A stretch of 64,000 bases of DNA from Aerococcus tenax (GTDB lineage: Bacteria; Bacillota; Bacilli; Lactobacillales; Aerococcaceae). Under the pieces are notes generated by a model. The model saw only the letters and a list, made by a program, of their open reading frames with translations. It was not told the DNA's origin and did not search any database. The translations under genes and the position numbers were made by a program. The stretch covers positions 1,426,001 to 1,490,000 of the forward strand of contig NZ_CP127382.2 in the NCBI RefSeq assembly GCF_003286645.3, read 5' to 3'. Of this stretch, positions 28,371-37,259 are shown in pieces (position 1 is the first letter of the stretch; the number at the start of each line of letters is the position of its first letter).

Positions 28371-29192
28371 TTAATTTTCTTCACTGATTTCATAGTCGAA
28401 AATGTTCTTTCCATACCATTTTTCTGAAAGTTCTTGTAATTTACCTTCATCCGCTAGTTGTTGGATCGCCTTATCCAGAGCTTCTTTTAAATCTTCCCGG
28501 TCAGGGGCAATCATAAAGTAAGTCGCTTTAACTTGAACAGGTTGGTCAGCTGTATCCACATTTAAGCCTAATTCTTCGATAATTTGATCGGCACCCAGGT
28601 TGGATGGCATTACAACAGCATCGGATTCACCCTTGTCAACTGCTTGGAAACGTTCCGCAAAAGAGCCAGATTCACCCAATTGAATATTAATTTGATTGTC
28701 AGGGTGGGCTTCATTATAAGCGGTTAATAAGTTAAAGATTCCCCCATTCGGAGTAACCGGGTGAACTTTCTTATCGGTTAAATCATCTAAACTTTGAATG
28801 GAATCATCATCAGCGCGTTTGTAAATTTCAATAACGCTAGCTCCAGTATGTCTTTCTGGGAAGAGGTACATGGATTCACGTTCAGGGTTCTTATAGAGTC
28901 CCCCACCGATAAAATCATATTGTCCCATTTCCAAACCTACCTGAGCAGCTTCAGAGTCAACACTTTCAATATTAATATTATATTCCGGCATGGCTTCATC
29001 TAAGGCTTGGATCAGCTCCACTTCATAACCAGTTAAATTCCCCTTTTCATCGGTAAAAGATAAAGGTTTTGACGCATTTTCAACCGCAACAGTCACGGTT
29101 TTGGCTCCGGATTCGGATCCACCTTGGCTATTCCCGCAGGCTGCTAAAAAGAGGCCTGCTAGTACAATGATAAAAGTCTTTAATGATTTCAT
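28371..29192 (-). CDS. Amino-acid ABC transporter substrate-binding lipoprotein
   Basis: A 273-residue extracellular solute-binding protein of family 3. The signal peptide ends in the lipobox LAAC (cleavage before Cys19), so it is lipid-anchored outside the membrane. Typical features are GNLTGYEVELIQALDEAMP (about 51-69), the YDFIGGG loop and ADQIIEELGL. The ligand-binding Arg/Asp set is only partly recognisable, so the ligand (polar amino acid, cystine or another compound) is open. The ATG overlaps the ATPase stop (TAATG). Confidence 0.93.
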   Translation of the reverse strand: MKSLKTFIIVLAGLFLAACGNSQGGSESGAKTVTVAVENASKPLSFTDEKGNLTGYEVELIQALDEAMPEYNINIESVDSEAAQVGLEMGQYDFIGGGLYKNPERESMYLFPERHTGASVIEIYKRADDDSIQSLDDLTDKKVHPVTPNGGIFNLLTAYNEAHPDNQINIQLGESGSFAERFQAVDKGESDAVVMPSNLGADQIIEELGLNVDTADQPVQVKATYFMIAPDREDLKEALDKAIQQLADEGKLQELSEKWYGKNIFDYEISEEN

Positions 29193-29956
29193 TAATTATT
29201 CTCCTCACTTTCTGCTAAAAAGGGATGTTGGATCTTATTGACAAAGTCTCGCGTCCGGGCTTCCTTAGCTGCTGAAAAAATCTGTTGGGGACTTCCCGAT
29301 TCAACGATTTCCCCATTTTCCATAAAAACAACCTGGGAAGAAACGTATTTAGCAAAATCCATTTCATGGGTAGTAATCAACATAGTAACCCCGGTCCGGG
29401 CAATTTCTTGTAGAATCTTCAGCAATTCTGCTGACCGTTCCGGGTCCAATGACGAGGTTGGTTCATCTAAAAGTAAAATTTCAGGTTTTAGAGCCACTGC
29501 CCGGGCAATTCCTACGCGCTGGGCCTGACCTCCAGATAACTGGCTGGGATACTTGTTTAAATGGTCCAACATGCCCACCTGGTCTAATTCTGCCTTGGCA
29601 ATTTTTTCAGCCGCTTCAGCACTCTTGCCTTGTACGGTCATTAAACCTTCTGTCACGTTCTCTAAAACGGTTTTATTTTTAAAGAGACTATAATTTTGAA
29701 AAACCATAGCCGTTCGCCGGCGGATTTCAGTAATTTCCTGCTTGGTCGCTTGGTCAGCTGCCACTGTCAAGTCATTGAGCTGGATATTTCCATGGTCAGC
29801 GGGATCGAGGAAATTAATGGTTCTTAGTAAGGTGGTTTTCCCGGTACCACTGGGACCAATAATAGCAACCACTTCCCCGTCATTGACGGTTAGGTCGATC
29901 CCCTTTAAAACTTCCTTATCAGCGAAAGTTTTGTGAATGTTCTCTAGGCGCAGCAA
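29192..29956 (-). CDS. Amino-acid ABC transporter ATP-binding protein
   Basis: A 254-residue ATPase of the polar-amino-acid class. Walker A GPSGTGKTT (33-41), Q-loop MVFQNYSLF, signature LSGGQAQRVGIARA, Walker B ILLLDEPTSSLDP and H-loop ITTHEM are all intact. The start is a TTG at 29956 with GGAGGG about 7 bases upstream. There is no nearby in-frame ATG. It is the first gene of the operon that continues with the binding protein, two permeases and the URO-D-like gene. Confidence 0.95.
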   Translation of the reverse strand: MLRLENIHKTFADKEVLKGIDLTVNDGEVVAIIGPSGTGKTTLLRTINFLDPADHGNIQLNDLTVAADQATKQEITEIRRRTAMVFQNYSLFKNKTVLENVTEGLMTVQGKSAEAAEKIAKAELDQVGMLDHLNKYPSQLSGGQAQRVGIARAVALKPEILLLDEPTSSLDPERSAELLKILQEIARTGVTMLITTHEMDFAKYVSSQVVFMENGEIVESGSPQQIFSAAKEARTRDFVNKIQHPFLAESEENN

Positions 29957-30061
29957 AGTCTTCCCTCCATTTACTTATTTTTTGTTAGTAATAATTTTAA
30001 CATATTTTTCTCCCATAAAAAGCATATTGCTCAGTGAGTTGAAAGTTTTTTTATCAGTATT

Positions 30062-30110
30062 GAAAAAAAGCGATTAATTCCTGCCTTTAATGGCTAGAAA
30101 TTAATCGCTT
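30062..30110 (-). terminator. Terminator after the pyridoxine-type kinase gene
   Basis: AAGCGATTAATT pairs perfectly with AATTAATCGCTT. The minus strand then reads TTTTTTTCA. Confidence 0.85.
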
Positions 30111-30120
30111 AAATGTTTTT

Positions 30121-30984
30121 TTATTTATTTTTTAGCTCATGGACAAAGCGGTTAAGGTCGGGACAGGCTTTTTCGAAGTCCAGGCCATCTTGGTGAATAT
30201 TGGGATTATCGATAGAGGCTTGGAGAATTTTGGGCAGAGTTTCCACAGCTAAGGCGGTACTTGCTTTTAGCGAAGCCCCATTTTCGCGGGCGCCAACGAA
30301 TATAGAAGCAAAAATATCACCGGTTCCATGGAAAAGTCCGCCGACAAAATCAGCCTGTATCAAACCATCAATCTTATTCTCAGCGTCATAGTAATAGGCC
30401 CCGGTCTGTTGATCACCATCATAACCTACCCCAGTCAGAACCAGTGAAGTTGGCTGGTCACTGTCCTGGTTGATTAAAGCAGCTAAGTCTTTAGCGCTTT
30501 GATAACCGGCCAGGCCTTCCTGATAGGGAAAGTCATAGATAAAGGCTGCCTCGGTTTGATTGGGCATGATCACATCAGCAATATCACATAGCTTGCGCAT
30601 GGCCTTGGCATAGGCTTCATCAAAGCCGGGATAAAACTTGCCCTGGTCAGCCATGACTGGATCCAGGTAAATTTTTCCACCGGACTTAATTAATTGAGGT
30701 AATTTCTCAATTAAGAAGTCAATTTGCTCAATGCTGCCCAAATAACCAACATAAACGGCGTCAAATGTTAAACCAAAAGATTGCCAGTGATCAACAATTT
30801 TTGCCATTTCATCACTGAGATCCAGATAGGTATAGCCTTCAAAACCAGGTCCCGTGTGGGTTGACAAGAGTGAGGTGGGGAGTAAAGTCCCCGCTAATTC
30901 CATCATGGCTAAGATAGGTAAGGCTACTGTTGAAGAACACTTACCGTAGCAGGAAATATCATGGACGATTAAAATATTCTTCAT
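30121..30984 (-). CDS. Pyridoxamine/pyridoxal kinase (PfkB-like, ribokinase superfamily)
   Basis: Phosphorylates pyridoxine-type vitamers to make the cofactor pyridoxal phosphate. The 287 residues show the opening ILIVHDISCYGKCS (substrate-binding), the YVGYLGS segment, the LDPVMAD motif, MPNQTEAAF and the catalytic GTGDIFASI with its anion-hole GTGD (about 220). This matches the PdxK/PdxY group. Which vitamer is preferred is not decided. It lies 12 bases downstream of leuS on the same strand and probably shares its T-box transcript. Confidence 0.9.
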   Translation of the reverse strand: MKNILIVHDISCYGKCSSTVALPILAMMELAGTLLPTSLLSTHTGPGFEGYTYLDLSDEMAKIVDHWQSFGLTFDAVYVGYLGSIEQIDFLIEKLPQLIKSGGKIYLDPVMADQGKFYPGFDEAYAKAMRKLCDIADVIMPNQTEAAFIYDFPYQEGLAGYQSAKDLAALINQDSDQPTSLVLTGVGYDGDQQTGAYYYDAENKIDGLIQADFVGGLFHGTGDIFASIFVGARENGASLKASTALAVETLPKILQASIDNPNIHQDGLDFEKACPDLNRFVHELKNK

Positions 30985-30996
30985 GCAATTTCCTTC

Positions 30997-33411
30997 CTAT
31001 TTGACCACAATATTAACCAATTTATCTGGAACAGCAATCACCTTCACCACGTCCTTACCAGCAATGGCTGCTTGGACCTTGTCAGAGTCTTTGGCCGCTT
31101 GACTCAATTCCTCTTGGCTAAGGCCACTAGCCACTTGGAGACGTTCCTTGATCTTACCGTTCACTTGAACAACAATTTCGATACTTTCTTCGACCAATTG
31201 GCTTTCATCGTAACTTGGCCATGGCACATAAGAAATTCCGCTTTCACCAGTTAAGCGTTGCCACAATTCTTCTCCCAAGTGAGGGGCAATTGGAGCCAGT
31301 AATTGGACAAAGCCCTTGGCATAATCGTAAGGAATACTTTCTGCCTTATTAGCTTCATTAACAAAGACCATCATTTGCGAAATTGCCGTATTGAAGTGTA
31401 ATTTTTCCAGGTCTTCAGTGACTTTCTTGACGGTTTGATTGTAAACCTTGTCTAATTCACCCGTGTCAATGGTAGTAATTCGGTCCCGTAATTGGTCGTC
31501 ACTATCGATAAATAGGCGCCAGACTCTTTCCAGGAAGCGTCTAGCCCCCGCTAAGCCATCTTCACTCCAGGCAATTGAGGCATCCAGAGGTCCCATAAAC
31601 ATCTCATACAAACGTAAAGTATCGGCCCCGTAGCCTTCCACAATGTCATCAGGGTTGACCACATTGCCTTTTGATTTAGACATTTTTTCATGACCTTCAC
31701 CGAGGATCATCCCTTGGTTAAAGAGTTTTTGGAAGGGTTCTTCGGTAGGCACTACCCCTAAGTCATAGAGGAACATGTTCCAGAAACGCGCATAGAGGAG
31801 GTGAAGAACGGCGTGTTCTGCCCCACCAATATAAAGGTCAACATTCATCCAATAGTCGGCTGCTTCTTGACTAATAAGAGCTTCCTTATTCTTAGGATCA
31901 CAGAAGCGAATAAAGTACCAGCTCGATCCCGCCCATTGTGGCATGGTGTTGGTTTCGCGCTTGCCGTGGAGGCCAGTTTCTTCATCATAAACGTTAAGCC
32001 AGTCTTCAAAGTTGGCGAGTGGGGATTCACCAGTACCTGATGGTTTGATATCCTTGCCTTCTGGTAAGAGTACAGGTAAGTCTGCTTCAGGAACTGCTGT
32101 GGTGGTCCCATTTTCCCAATGGATAACAGGAATCGGTTCACCCCAGTAGCGTTGACGTGAGAAGACCCAGTCACGGAGGCGGTAAGAGGTCTTAGCTTGG
32201 CCAGCGCCCTTGTCTTCTAAGATTTCAATGGCTTTTTGAATGGCTTCATCCTTGCCTAAACCATCCAGTTCTTCTGAATGAATGTGGACCCCATCGCCAG
32301 TGTAGGCTTCTTTTTCCAGGTCGCCACCTTCGATAACAGCTTTAATTGGAAGGTCAAATTGCTGAGCAAATTCGTAGTCCCTTTGGTCATGGGCAGGAAC
32401 AGCCATAACAGCACCGCTCCCATAAGAAACCAAGACATAGTCAGCCACCCAGATAGGGAGCTTGTCCCCGTTGAGTGGGTTAACCGCATAGGCCCCAGTA
32501 AATACCCCAGTCTTCTCCTTAGCGAGATCGGTACGTTCTAAGTCAGACTTATGGCTGGCTGCTTCAACATAGTCAGCTACCGCTTGTTTTTGGTCTTCGC
32601 TCACAATTTGCTTGATTAATGGATGTTCTGGGGCTAAAGCACAGTAAGTTGCCCCGTAAAGGGTATCAGGACGAGTGGTAAAGACTTCAAATTCTTTGTC
32701 AGTATCAGCCACCTTAAAGGTCACATCGGCCCCTTCGGAACGACCAATCCAGTTCCGTTGCATTTCCTTAATGCTTTCTGGCCAATCCAAGTCATCTAAA
32801 CCATCTAAAAGCCGATCAGCATAGGCGGTAATCTTCAATACCCATTGCTTCATCGGACGCCGAACCACAGGATGGTTGCCCCGTTCAGACAAGCCGTCAA
32901 TCACTTCTTCATTAGCTAGAACCGTCCCCAAGGCTTCACACCAGTTAACCATGATTTCATCTTCATAGGCTAGTCCCTTTTCAAAGAGTTTGGTGAAGAT
33001 CCATTGGGTCCACTTATAATATTCTGGATCAGTGGTGTCAATTTCACGGTCCCAGTCATAGGAAAAACCGAGAGATTCAATTTGTTTCTTGAAGACCCCG
33101 ATATTGGCTTGGGTAAATTCGGCGGGGTCATTACCGGTATCGAGGGCATATTGTTCCGCTGGCAAACCAAAAGCGTCCCAACCCATAGGATGGAGAACAT
33201 TATAACCTTGGGCCCGCTTCATTCTCGAAACAATATCGGTTGCTGTATAACCTTCTGGGTGCCCCACATGGAGCCCTTGACCAGAAGGATAAGGGAACAT
33301 ATCCAATGCATAAAACTTAGGCAAGGACTTGTCCTCTAAGGTTTTAAAGCTTTTATTGTCTTTCCAATATTTTTGCCATTTTTTCTCTATTGTCTTGTGG
33401 TTATAAGCCAT
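30997..33411 (-). CDS. leuS: Leucine--tRNA ligase
   Basis: Class I synthetase of 804 residues that charges tRNA-Leu. The HIGH motif is HVGH in [15 protein letters not shown] (about 43-57) and KMSKS is intact in [10 protein letters not shown]. The CP1 editing domain is present with [10 protein letters not shown] (about 240). The C-terminal anticodon and tRNA-binding parts are complete. I chose the ATG at 33411 (MAYNHK), with AAGGGG before it, over a codon at 33429 inside that site. Controlled by the upstream T-box. Confidence 0.97.
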   Translation of the reverse strand: MAYNHKTIEKKWQKYWKDNKSFKTLEDKSLPKFYALDMFPYPSGQGLHVGHPEGYTATDIVSRMKRAQGYNVLHPMGWDAFGLPAEQYALDTGNDPAEFTQANIGVFKKQIESLGFSYDWDREIDTTDPEYYKWTQWIFTKLFEKGLAYEDEIMVNWCEALGTVLANEEVIDGLSERGNHPVVRRPMKQWVLKITAYADRLLDGLDDLDWPESIKEMQRNWIGRSEGADVTFKVADTDKEFEVFTTRPDTLYGATYCALAPEHPLIKQIVSEDQKQAVADYVEAASHKSDLERTDLAKEKTGVFTGAYAVNPLNGDKLPIWVADYVLVSYGSGAVMAVPAHDQRDYEFAQQFDLPIKAVIEGGDLEKEAYTGDGVHIHSEELDGLGKDEAIQKAIEILEDKGAGQAKTSYRLRDWVFSRQRYWGEPIPVIHWENGTTTAVPEADLPVLLPEGKDIKPSGTGESPLANFEDWLNVYDEETGLHGKRETNTMPQWAGSSWYFIRFCDPKNKEALISQEAADYWMNVDLYIGGAEHAVLHLLYARFWNMFLYDLGVVPTEEPFQKLFNQGMILGEGHEKMSKSKGNVVNPDDIVEGYGADTLRLYEMFMGPLDASIAWSEDGLAGARRFLERVWRLFIDSDDQLRDRITTIDTGELDKVYNQTVKKVTEDLEKLHFNTAISQMMVFVNEANKAESIPYDYAKGFVQLLAPIAPHLGEELWQRLTGESGISYVPWPSYDESQLVEESIEIVVQVNGKIKERLQVASGLSQEELSQAAKDSDKVQAAIAGKDVVKVIAVPDKLVNIVVK

Positions 33412-33450
33412 TATGTAATCCCCTTCCATTTCAACATGAAATATTTACCT

Positions 33451-33671
33451 AAAAAAAAAGCCCCCTTATACAAGTTATCTTGCATAAATAGGACGAATGA
33501 TCGTGGTACCACCTACGTTGGCTCTCTTCTTACCCTTAACGCAGGTGAGACGGCAAACAAGTTGCGTGTGAATCACCAGACGAGTTCACTGTTAGGAATA
33601 AGATGTTTTCACCAAGCACATCCTCGCTAAGTATTCCGCCCGAGTTACTACTTCTGAGTCGTCTTCATACT
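33451..33671 (-). ncRNA. T-box leader of leuS
   Basis: The minus strand carries the T-box sequence AGGTGGTACCACG (plus 33502-33514). A terminator stem follows (TTTATGCAAG / CTTGTATAAG with a G-T pair, loop ATAA), then nine T at 33451-33459. Stem I material begins at GAAGACGACTCAGAAGTAG. A Leu codon (CTC) lies next to the 3' side of the Stem I base in ACTCGTC. I did not fold the leader, so the exact specifier is tentative. tRNA-Leu is inferred from the gene. Confidence 0.9.
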
Positions 33672-33677
33672 TATGCC

Positions 33678-33706
33678 ATTGTATCACGCTTTAGGTTGAT
33701 GGGCAA
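33678..33706 (-). promoter_or_regulatory. leuS promoter
   Basis: TTGCCC and TACAAT on the minus strand with a 17-base spacer, at the correct distance from the T-box Stem I. Confidence 0.8.
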
Positions 33707-33763
33707 CTTTATTTATCTTTGGGAATTTCTTTCAGGCAATGGCTCACCTTTAGTAAAAATATA

Positions 33764-33772
33764 TGCTAAAAT
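33764..33772 (+). promoter_or_regulatory. Extended -10 promoter of the histidine phosphatase gene
   Basis: TGCTAAAAT lies 32 bases before the ATG at 33804. No clear -35 is seen. Confidence 0.45.
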
Positions 33773-33803
33773 AAATAAAAGATAAAAAAGAGGAGGTGAT
33801 CTG

Positions 33804-34490
33804 ATGCAAGCCATACATTATTACTTTATCCGCCACGGAGAGACCGAAGCCAACCAAAACAAGCTGGCTGGTCAAGAAAAAGTACAAGGTTGGACCGATA
33901 CCCCCCTAACCCGGGTAGGTCGAGCACAGATGGCCGATTTAGCTGACCACTTTAAAAACATTCCATTGGATTTAGCCTACTCCAGTGACATGCCAAGGAG
34001 TCAAACAAGTGCGCAAATCCTCTTATCGAGTCAGCCTCAAGGCCTGATAGCCACTCCCTTAAAAGAATTTCGTGAGATTTATTACGGCGGTATGGAAGGG
34101 CAGCCCATCGAAGTAGCCTGGCCCGAAAGCTTGCAGGAAATGGTCCACCACATGCGAGAAGAAGGCATCCCTCAATCACAATTTGTGCCTAATGTTATTG
34201 ATGGCATTAGCCACCGTGATCCTGAAGGCTTAGCTGAAGATTTTATGACCTTTTGGAATCGCCTAGAAAGTGGGATGATGCAGGTTCATGATGAGGCTTT
34301 AGAATACCGCCTAGACCATATGAAACCCGAAATCAATGTCGCCATCATCTCCCACCATACCCCGATCTCTGCCTTTCTGCACGAGGTCTTGGCTGATTTT
34401 GACTTAGCCGATGTGCTAGACTACGGTCACTATGCCCATGTTTCCTATCATGATGGTTTCTATGAATTAATCGAGTGGAATATGAGCTAA
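33804..34490 (+). CDS. Histidine phosphatase family protein (phosphoglycerate-mutase-like)
   Basis: A 228-residue member of the branch 1 histidine phosphatases. The catalytic RHGET (10-14) takes the phosphate, a second arginine lies in SSDMPRSQTSA, and the second catalytic histidine is in IISHHTPI. It could be a cofactor-dependent phosphatase for a sugar or nucleotide phosphate. True glycolytic mutase activity is unlikely because the length and loops differ. The GAGGAGGTGAT ribosome site is near-perfect. It is monocistronic, with a bidirectional terminator after it. Confidence 0.9.
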   Translation: MQAIHYYFIRHGETEANQNKLAGQEKVQGWTDTPLTRVGRAQMADLADHFKNIPLDLAYSSDMPRSQTSAQILLSSQPQGLIATPLKEFREIYYGGMEGQPIEVAWPESLQEMVHHMREEGIPQSQFVPNVIDGISHRDPEGLAEDFMTFWNRLESGMMQVHDEALEYRLDHMKPEINVAIISHHTPISAFLHEVLADFDLADVLDYGHYAHVSYHDGFYELIEWNMS

Positions 34491-34516
34491 AGAAGTAAAA
34501 AATCTTGTATAAAAAT

Positions 34517-34567
34517 AAAAACCGGATGAATCAGTGTAGAGGATCACTGATCCATTCGGCTTTTTTA
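34517..34567. terminator. Bidirectional terminator
   Basis: AAAAACCGGATGAATCAGTG and CACTGATCCATTCGGC form a long stem with two mismatches and an 8-base loop. A-run and T-run flank it. It separates the phosphatase gene from folC and overlaps the folC stop. Confidence 0.85.
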
Positions 34568-35866
34568 TTGGTCGGCTTCAAAGGATTCAAAGACCAGCTC
34601 TCTTAATTCACCGACCAGGTAGAGGCTACCAAAGACACAGATGAGGCAGTCCCCCTCTTGCTGGTCAGCCCAAAGTCTGGCATAGGCCATAGCGTCTTCA
34701 TTATCCTTGGCGGTGTAAGTATTTACCTTTTGGAGGCCGGTGACCATATGGACAGTCTTTGTAAGTTCATTGGCCGTCATGGCTCGGTCGGAATCAGGGG
34801 TAATGGTGACAATCTCATCAAATAAATGCACAACCTCTCCTAACATCCGGTAAACATCCTTGTCCCTGAGCATGCCAGTAATGCCTAGGCGGGGAATATT
34901 AGGGAAGTAATCCTCAACGGCATGGCGCATGGCCCGGACCCCATCTAAATTATGGCTGCCATCAATAATAATTTCTGGATCTTGGTGAACCCATTCAAAA
35001 CGTCCTGGCCAAGAAACTGTCTGTAAACCTTCTTTTATCTGCTTGAGCTCTACATTAAAACCAGCTCGTTTAATTTCAGCTAAAGCTTCAATCGCCAAGC
35101 AGGCATTCAACACTTGGTGTTTACCCAATAAGTTAAGGTGATAATTTTCTCCCTTATAAGTAAAAACTTGCTGGCGGTTTTCCGGGTGAATATTCTCAAT
35201 ACTTTCTGTATCAATCGTCTTCAAAGGAGCCCCTTGACGTTCAGCAGTCGCACTTAAAACTTCAATCGCCTCTTTCGGATAGGGGTAAACCACGACCGGG
35301 GTGTAGTACTTAATAATCCCCGCTTTTTCCTTGGCAATTTCTGAAATGGTATGGCCCAGAATATTTTCATGGTCTAAGGCAATTTTAGTAATCACACTGA
35401 CTAAGGGACTCTTTACCAGGTTGGTGGCATCCAAGCGACCACCTAAGCCCACTTCTAGAACAATAATATCGCAGTCTTCATGGAAAAAGATCAACCAAGC
35501 CATGGCGGTAAATAACTCAAACTCGCTGCATTGAATCTTAGTGCCGGCAAGTTTTTCCTTCATGTAGTCTTTCATGGCTCGCAGCTTTTCATCAGCGATA
35601 TTCTCCCCGTTAATCCGAATACGCTCATTAAAACTCACTAAAGATGGTGAGGTATACAAACCTACCTTATAACCAGCTAATTGGAGGGTTCTAGCTATCA
35701 TTGAGGCGGTTGAGCCCTTGCCATTGGTGCCGGCGATATGGACAGTAGGCAATTTGTCTTGGGGATTATCAAAGACCGCCATGAGGTCGCGAATATGGTC
35801 TAATCCCAGGGTCCACTTGCCCCGCTCTAAGACCGGTAAATCTTTTTCAAATTCTTCATAATCCAT
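34565..35866 (-). CDS. folC: Folylpolyglutamate synthase / dihydrofolate synthase
   Basis: Mur-ligase-type enzyme that adds glutamate to dihydropteroate and to tetrahydrofolates. In 433 residues the P-loop HIAGTNGKGSTASM (43-56), the omega loop YTSPSLVSFNERI (75-87), DHENILGHTISEIAKEKAGI and the C-terminal domain with DGSHNLDGV are all intact. AAAGGATG precedes the ATG at suitable distance. It appears monocistronic. Other folate genes are absent from the window. Confidence 0.95.
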   Translation of the reverse strand: MDYEEFEKDLPVLERGKWTLGLDHIRDLMAVFDNPQDKLPTVHIAGTNGKGSTASMIARTLQLAGYKVGLYTSPSLVSFNERIRINGENIADEKLRAMKDYMKEKLAGTKIQCSEFELFTAMAWLIFFHEDCDIIVLEVGLGGRLDATNLVKSPLVSVITKIALDHENILGHTISEIAKEKAGIIKYYTPVVVYPYPKEAIEVLSATAERQGAPLKTIDTESIENIHPENRQQVFTYKGENYHLNLLGKHQVLNACLAIEALAEIKRAGFNVELKQIKEGLQTVSWPGRFEWVHQDPEIIIDGSHNLDGVRAMRHAVEDYFPNIPRLGITGMLRDKDVYRMLGEVVHLFDEIVTITPDSDRAMTANELTKTVHMVTGLQKVNTYTAKDNEDAMAYARLWADQQEGDCLICVFGSLYLVGELRELVFESFEADQ

Positions 35867-35915
35867 CTAATTTGGGTCATCCTTTCACATATCCAGGTCA
35901 ATGATTAAACTGCCC

Positions 35916-35943
35916 ACTCTATCTGAGTTATCGGAGCAGTCAA
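35916..35943 (-). promoter_or_regulatory. Possible folC promoter
   Basis: On the minus strand TTGACT and TAGAGT are separated by 16 bases, about 50 bases before the folC ATG. The -10 is imperfect. Confidence 0.45.
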
Positions 35944-36010
35944 AAGTCTGCTTTCTCTTATAGTATACTAAGTTTTTTCGTGCTGGGATAGCCTTAGCTT
36001 TATTTTGTCA

Positions 36011-36191
36011 GCGCGCACTCTCTTTCAAACCTGCTCCGGGTGCAGATCGATCTCCACTTCACTAAAGTGCAAGAAATTCTTTTCAAGAATTTTTGCGCTT
36101 TAGCTCCAGTTGCTATAGCTGTTCGAAGCGTAAGCGAGTTACAGATATAGTATGCGTAGCTCTATCGATCTTTGACGCACCCGTCGCACTC
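36011..36191 (-). repeat. Intergenic repeat copy C
   Basis: Read on the minus strand it starts GAGTGCGACG 6 bases after the stop codon of the NdpA-type gene. The 53 bases at plus 36104-36156 match copy D (48394-48446) at 51 positions. The far end shares TGCACCCGGAGCAGG with copy F. The inner part has an imperfect hairpin, AAAAATTCTTGAAAAGAATTT. Together with the bases up to folC this fills the 35867-36197 gap. Confidence 0.8.
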
Positions 36192-36197
36192 TCAACC

Positions 36198-37199
36198 TTA
36201 AAACATATTTTTTATGGATTCGATGTTTTTGATGGTGACACTGATTGTTCCGTCGGGGTTATTGCTTAATTCAATGACGTCGGGATCGTAGAACAAGTCG
36301 AGGGGGATGGTGATTTCAATGCCATTGTCCAGTTTCAATTTTTGCCTTTGGAGTTTTGTAGGAATACTTTCAACTTCTTGCATCATTTCATTGTCAAAAG
36401 GGAAAGTCTGGGTTTCTTCCAAATAGGATTGTTTCTTGTCCAGGTTATCTTCGTAGAGATAGTCAGCAATCCGCTCATTGGAAAAGCCTTCCTCTCCACT
36501 CATTTCATGGTAGAGGATATCTTTGGCCTTGGCGAGAGATTGGTAGACCGGTTCATCATAAGTGTGAGCCGTCTTTTCAACGGCTTTCTTGATAGCTTGG
36601 ATACTTTCCTTGGCACTGGGCTTGGCCGGCACCTTGAGGTACAATTCACTAAAATAATTGACCTTTTCCCCTAGGCTTTCAATTTCATGCTTCTTTTCCA
36701 CCAGGTCATATTGGCCACTGGCTAAATTAACCACGATGCCTTCATCAATGGACTGTTTGGCTGATGGCAGAATATTTTTATGAATAATGAGATCATTTTG
36801 AACATTGTCTTCATTATAGACCAAGTTATGGGTATAGGATTCATTGTGGTTAAGTTTAAAAGCTGCCAGGTAATCTTCGCCTTGGTCATCAGAAAAACGC
36901 AGCCAAAGTAAGTCAGCCGCAGGAATATCAGGGTTTAATTGGATAAATTGAAACCATTGACTAGCCAATGCTTGGCTATTGGGAATAAAGTCTGCTGCGG
37001 CCGCCTGAAATTGCTGGTATTTTTCATTGTCAGCCGGAAAAGTTCCCCGCTTCTTCTTATCGGTAACCCAGACCTTGTCAATTAAGGCATTCATATATTT
37101 AAATAAATGATTACTATCAACGGCTAAGGGAAGTTCAGACATGACCCCCTGATTAATGTTTTGATCATAGATATGTAAGATCGCTTCTTTGATAATCAA
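36198..37199 (-). CDS. Nucleoid-associated protein, NdpA/YejK-like family
   Basis: About 333 residues. The start IIKEAILHIYDQN, the GVVMSE-like SELPL segment and the C-terminal KLDNGIEITIPLDLFYDPDVIELSNNPDGTISVTIKNIE fit the 37-kDa nucleoid-associated family known from proteobacteria and Firmicutes. The mechanism in Gram-positives is unknown. I chose the TTG at 37199, which lies 9 bases after GGAGGAG. An upstream in-frame TTG (37217) overlaps that site. It lies downstream of galU but behind the galU terminator. Confidence 0.82.
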   Translation of the reverse strand: MIIKEAILHIYDQNINQGVMSELPLAVDSNHLFKYMNALIDKVWVTDKKKRGTFPADNEKYQQFQAAAADFIPNSQALASQWFQFIQLNPDIPAADLLWLRFSDDQGEDYLAAFKLNHNESYTHNLVYNEDNVQNDLIIHKNILPSAKQSIDEGIVVNLASGQYDLVEKKHEIESLGEKVNYFSELYLKVPAKPSAKESIQAIKKAVEKTAHTYDEPVYQSLAKAKDILYHEMSGEEGFSNERIADYLYEDNLDKKQSYLEETQTFPFDNEMMQEVESIPTKLQRQKLKLDNGIEITIPLDLFYDPDVIELSNNPDGTISVTIKNIESIKNMF

Positions 37200-37219
37200 A
37201 AATCTGCTCTCCTCCAATG

Positions 37220-37251
37220 AAAAAGTCTCCCTCAGCTAGTTGAAGGAGACT
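37220..37251 (-). terminator. Terminator after galU
   Basis: AGTCTCCTTCA and TGAGGGAGACT pair (one mismatch) with a 6-base loop, then TTTTTC on the minus strand. Confidence 0.8.
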
Positions 37252-37259
37252 AGATGACT

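Noticed and set aside
31845..32174. Open frame of 109 codons on the minus strand
   Set aside because: It is an out-of-frame shadow inside leuS.
33804..34490. Glycolytic phosphoglycerate mutase
   Set aside because: The RHGET motif is shared, but the length, loops and single-gene context fit general histidine phosphatases better.
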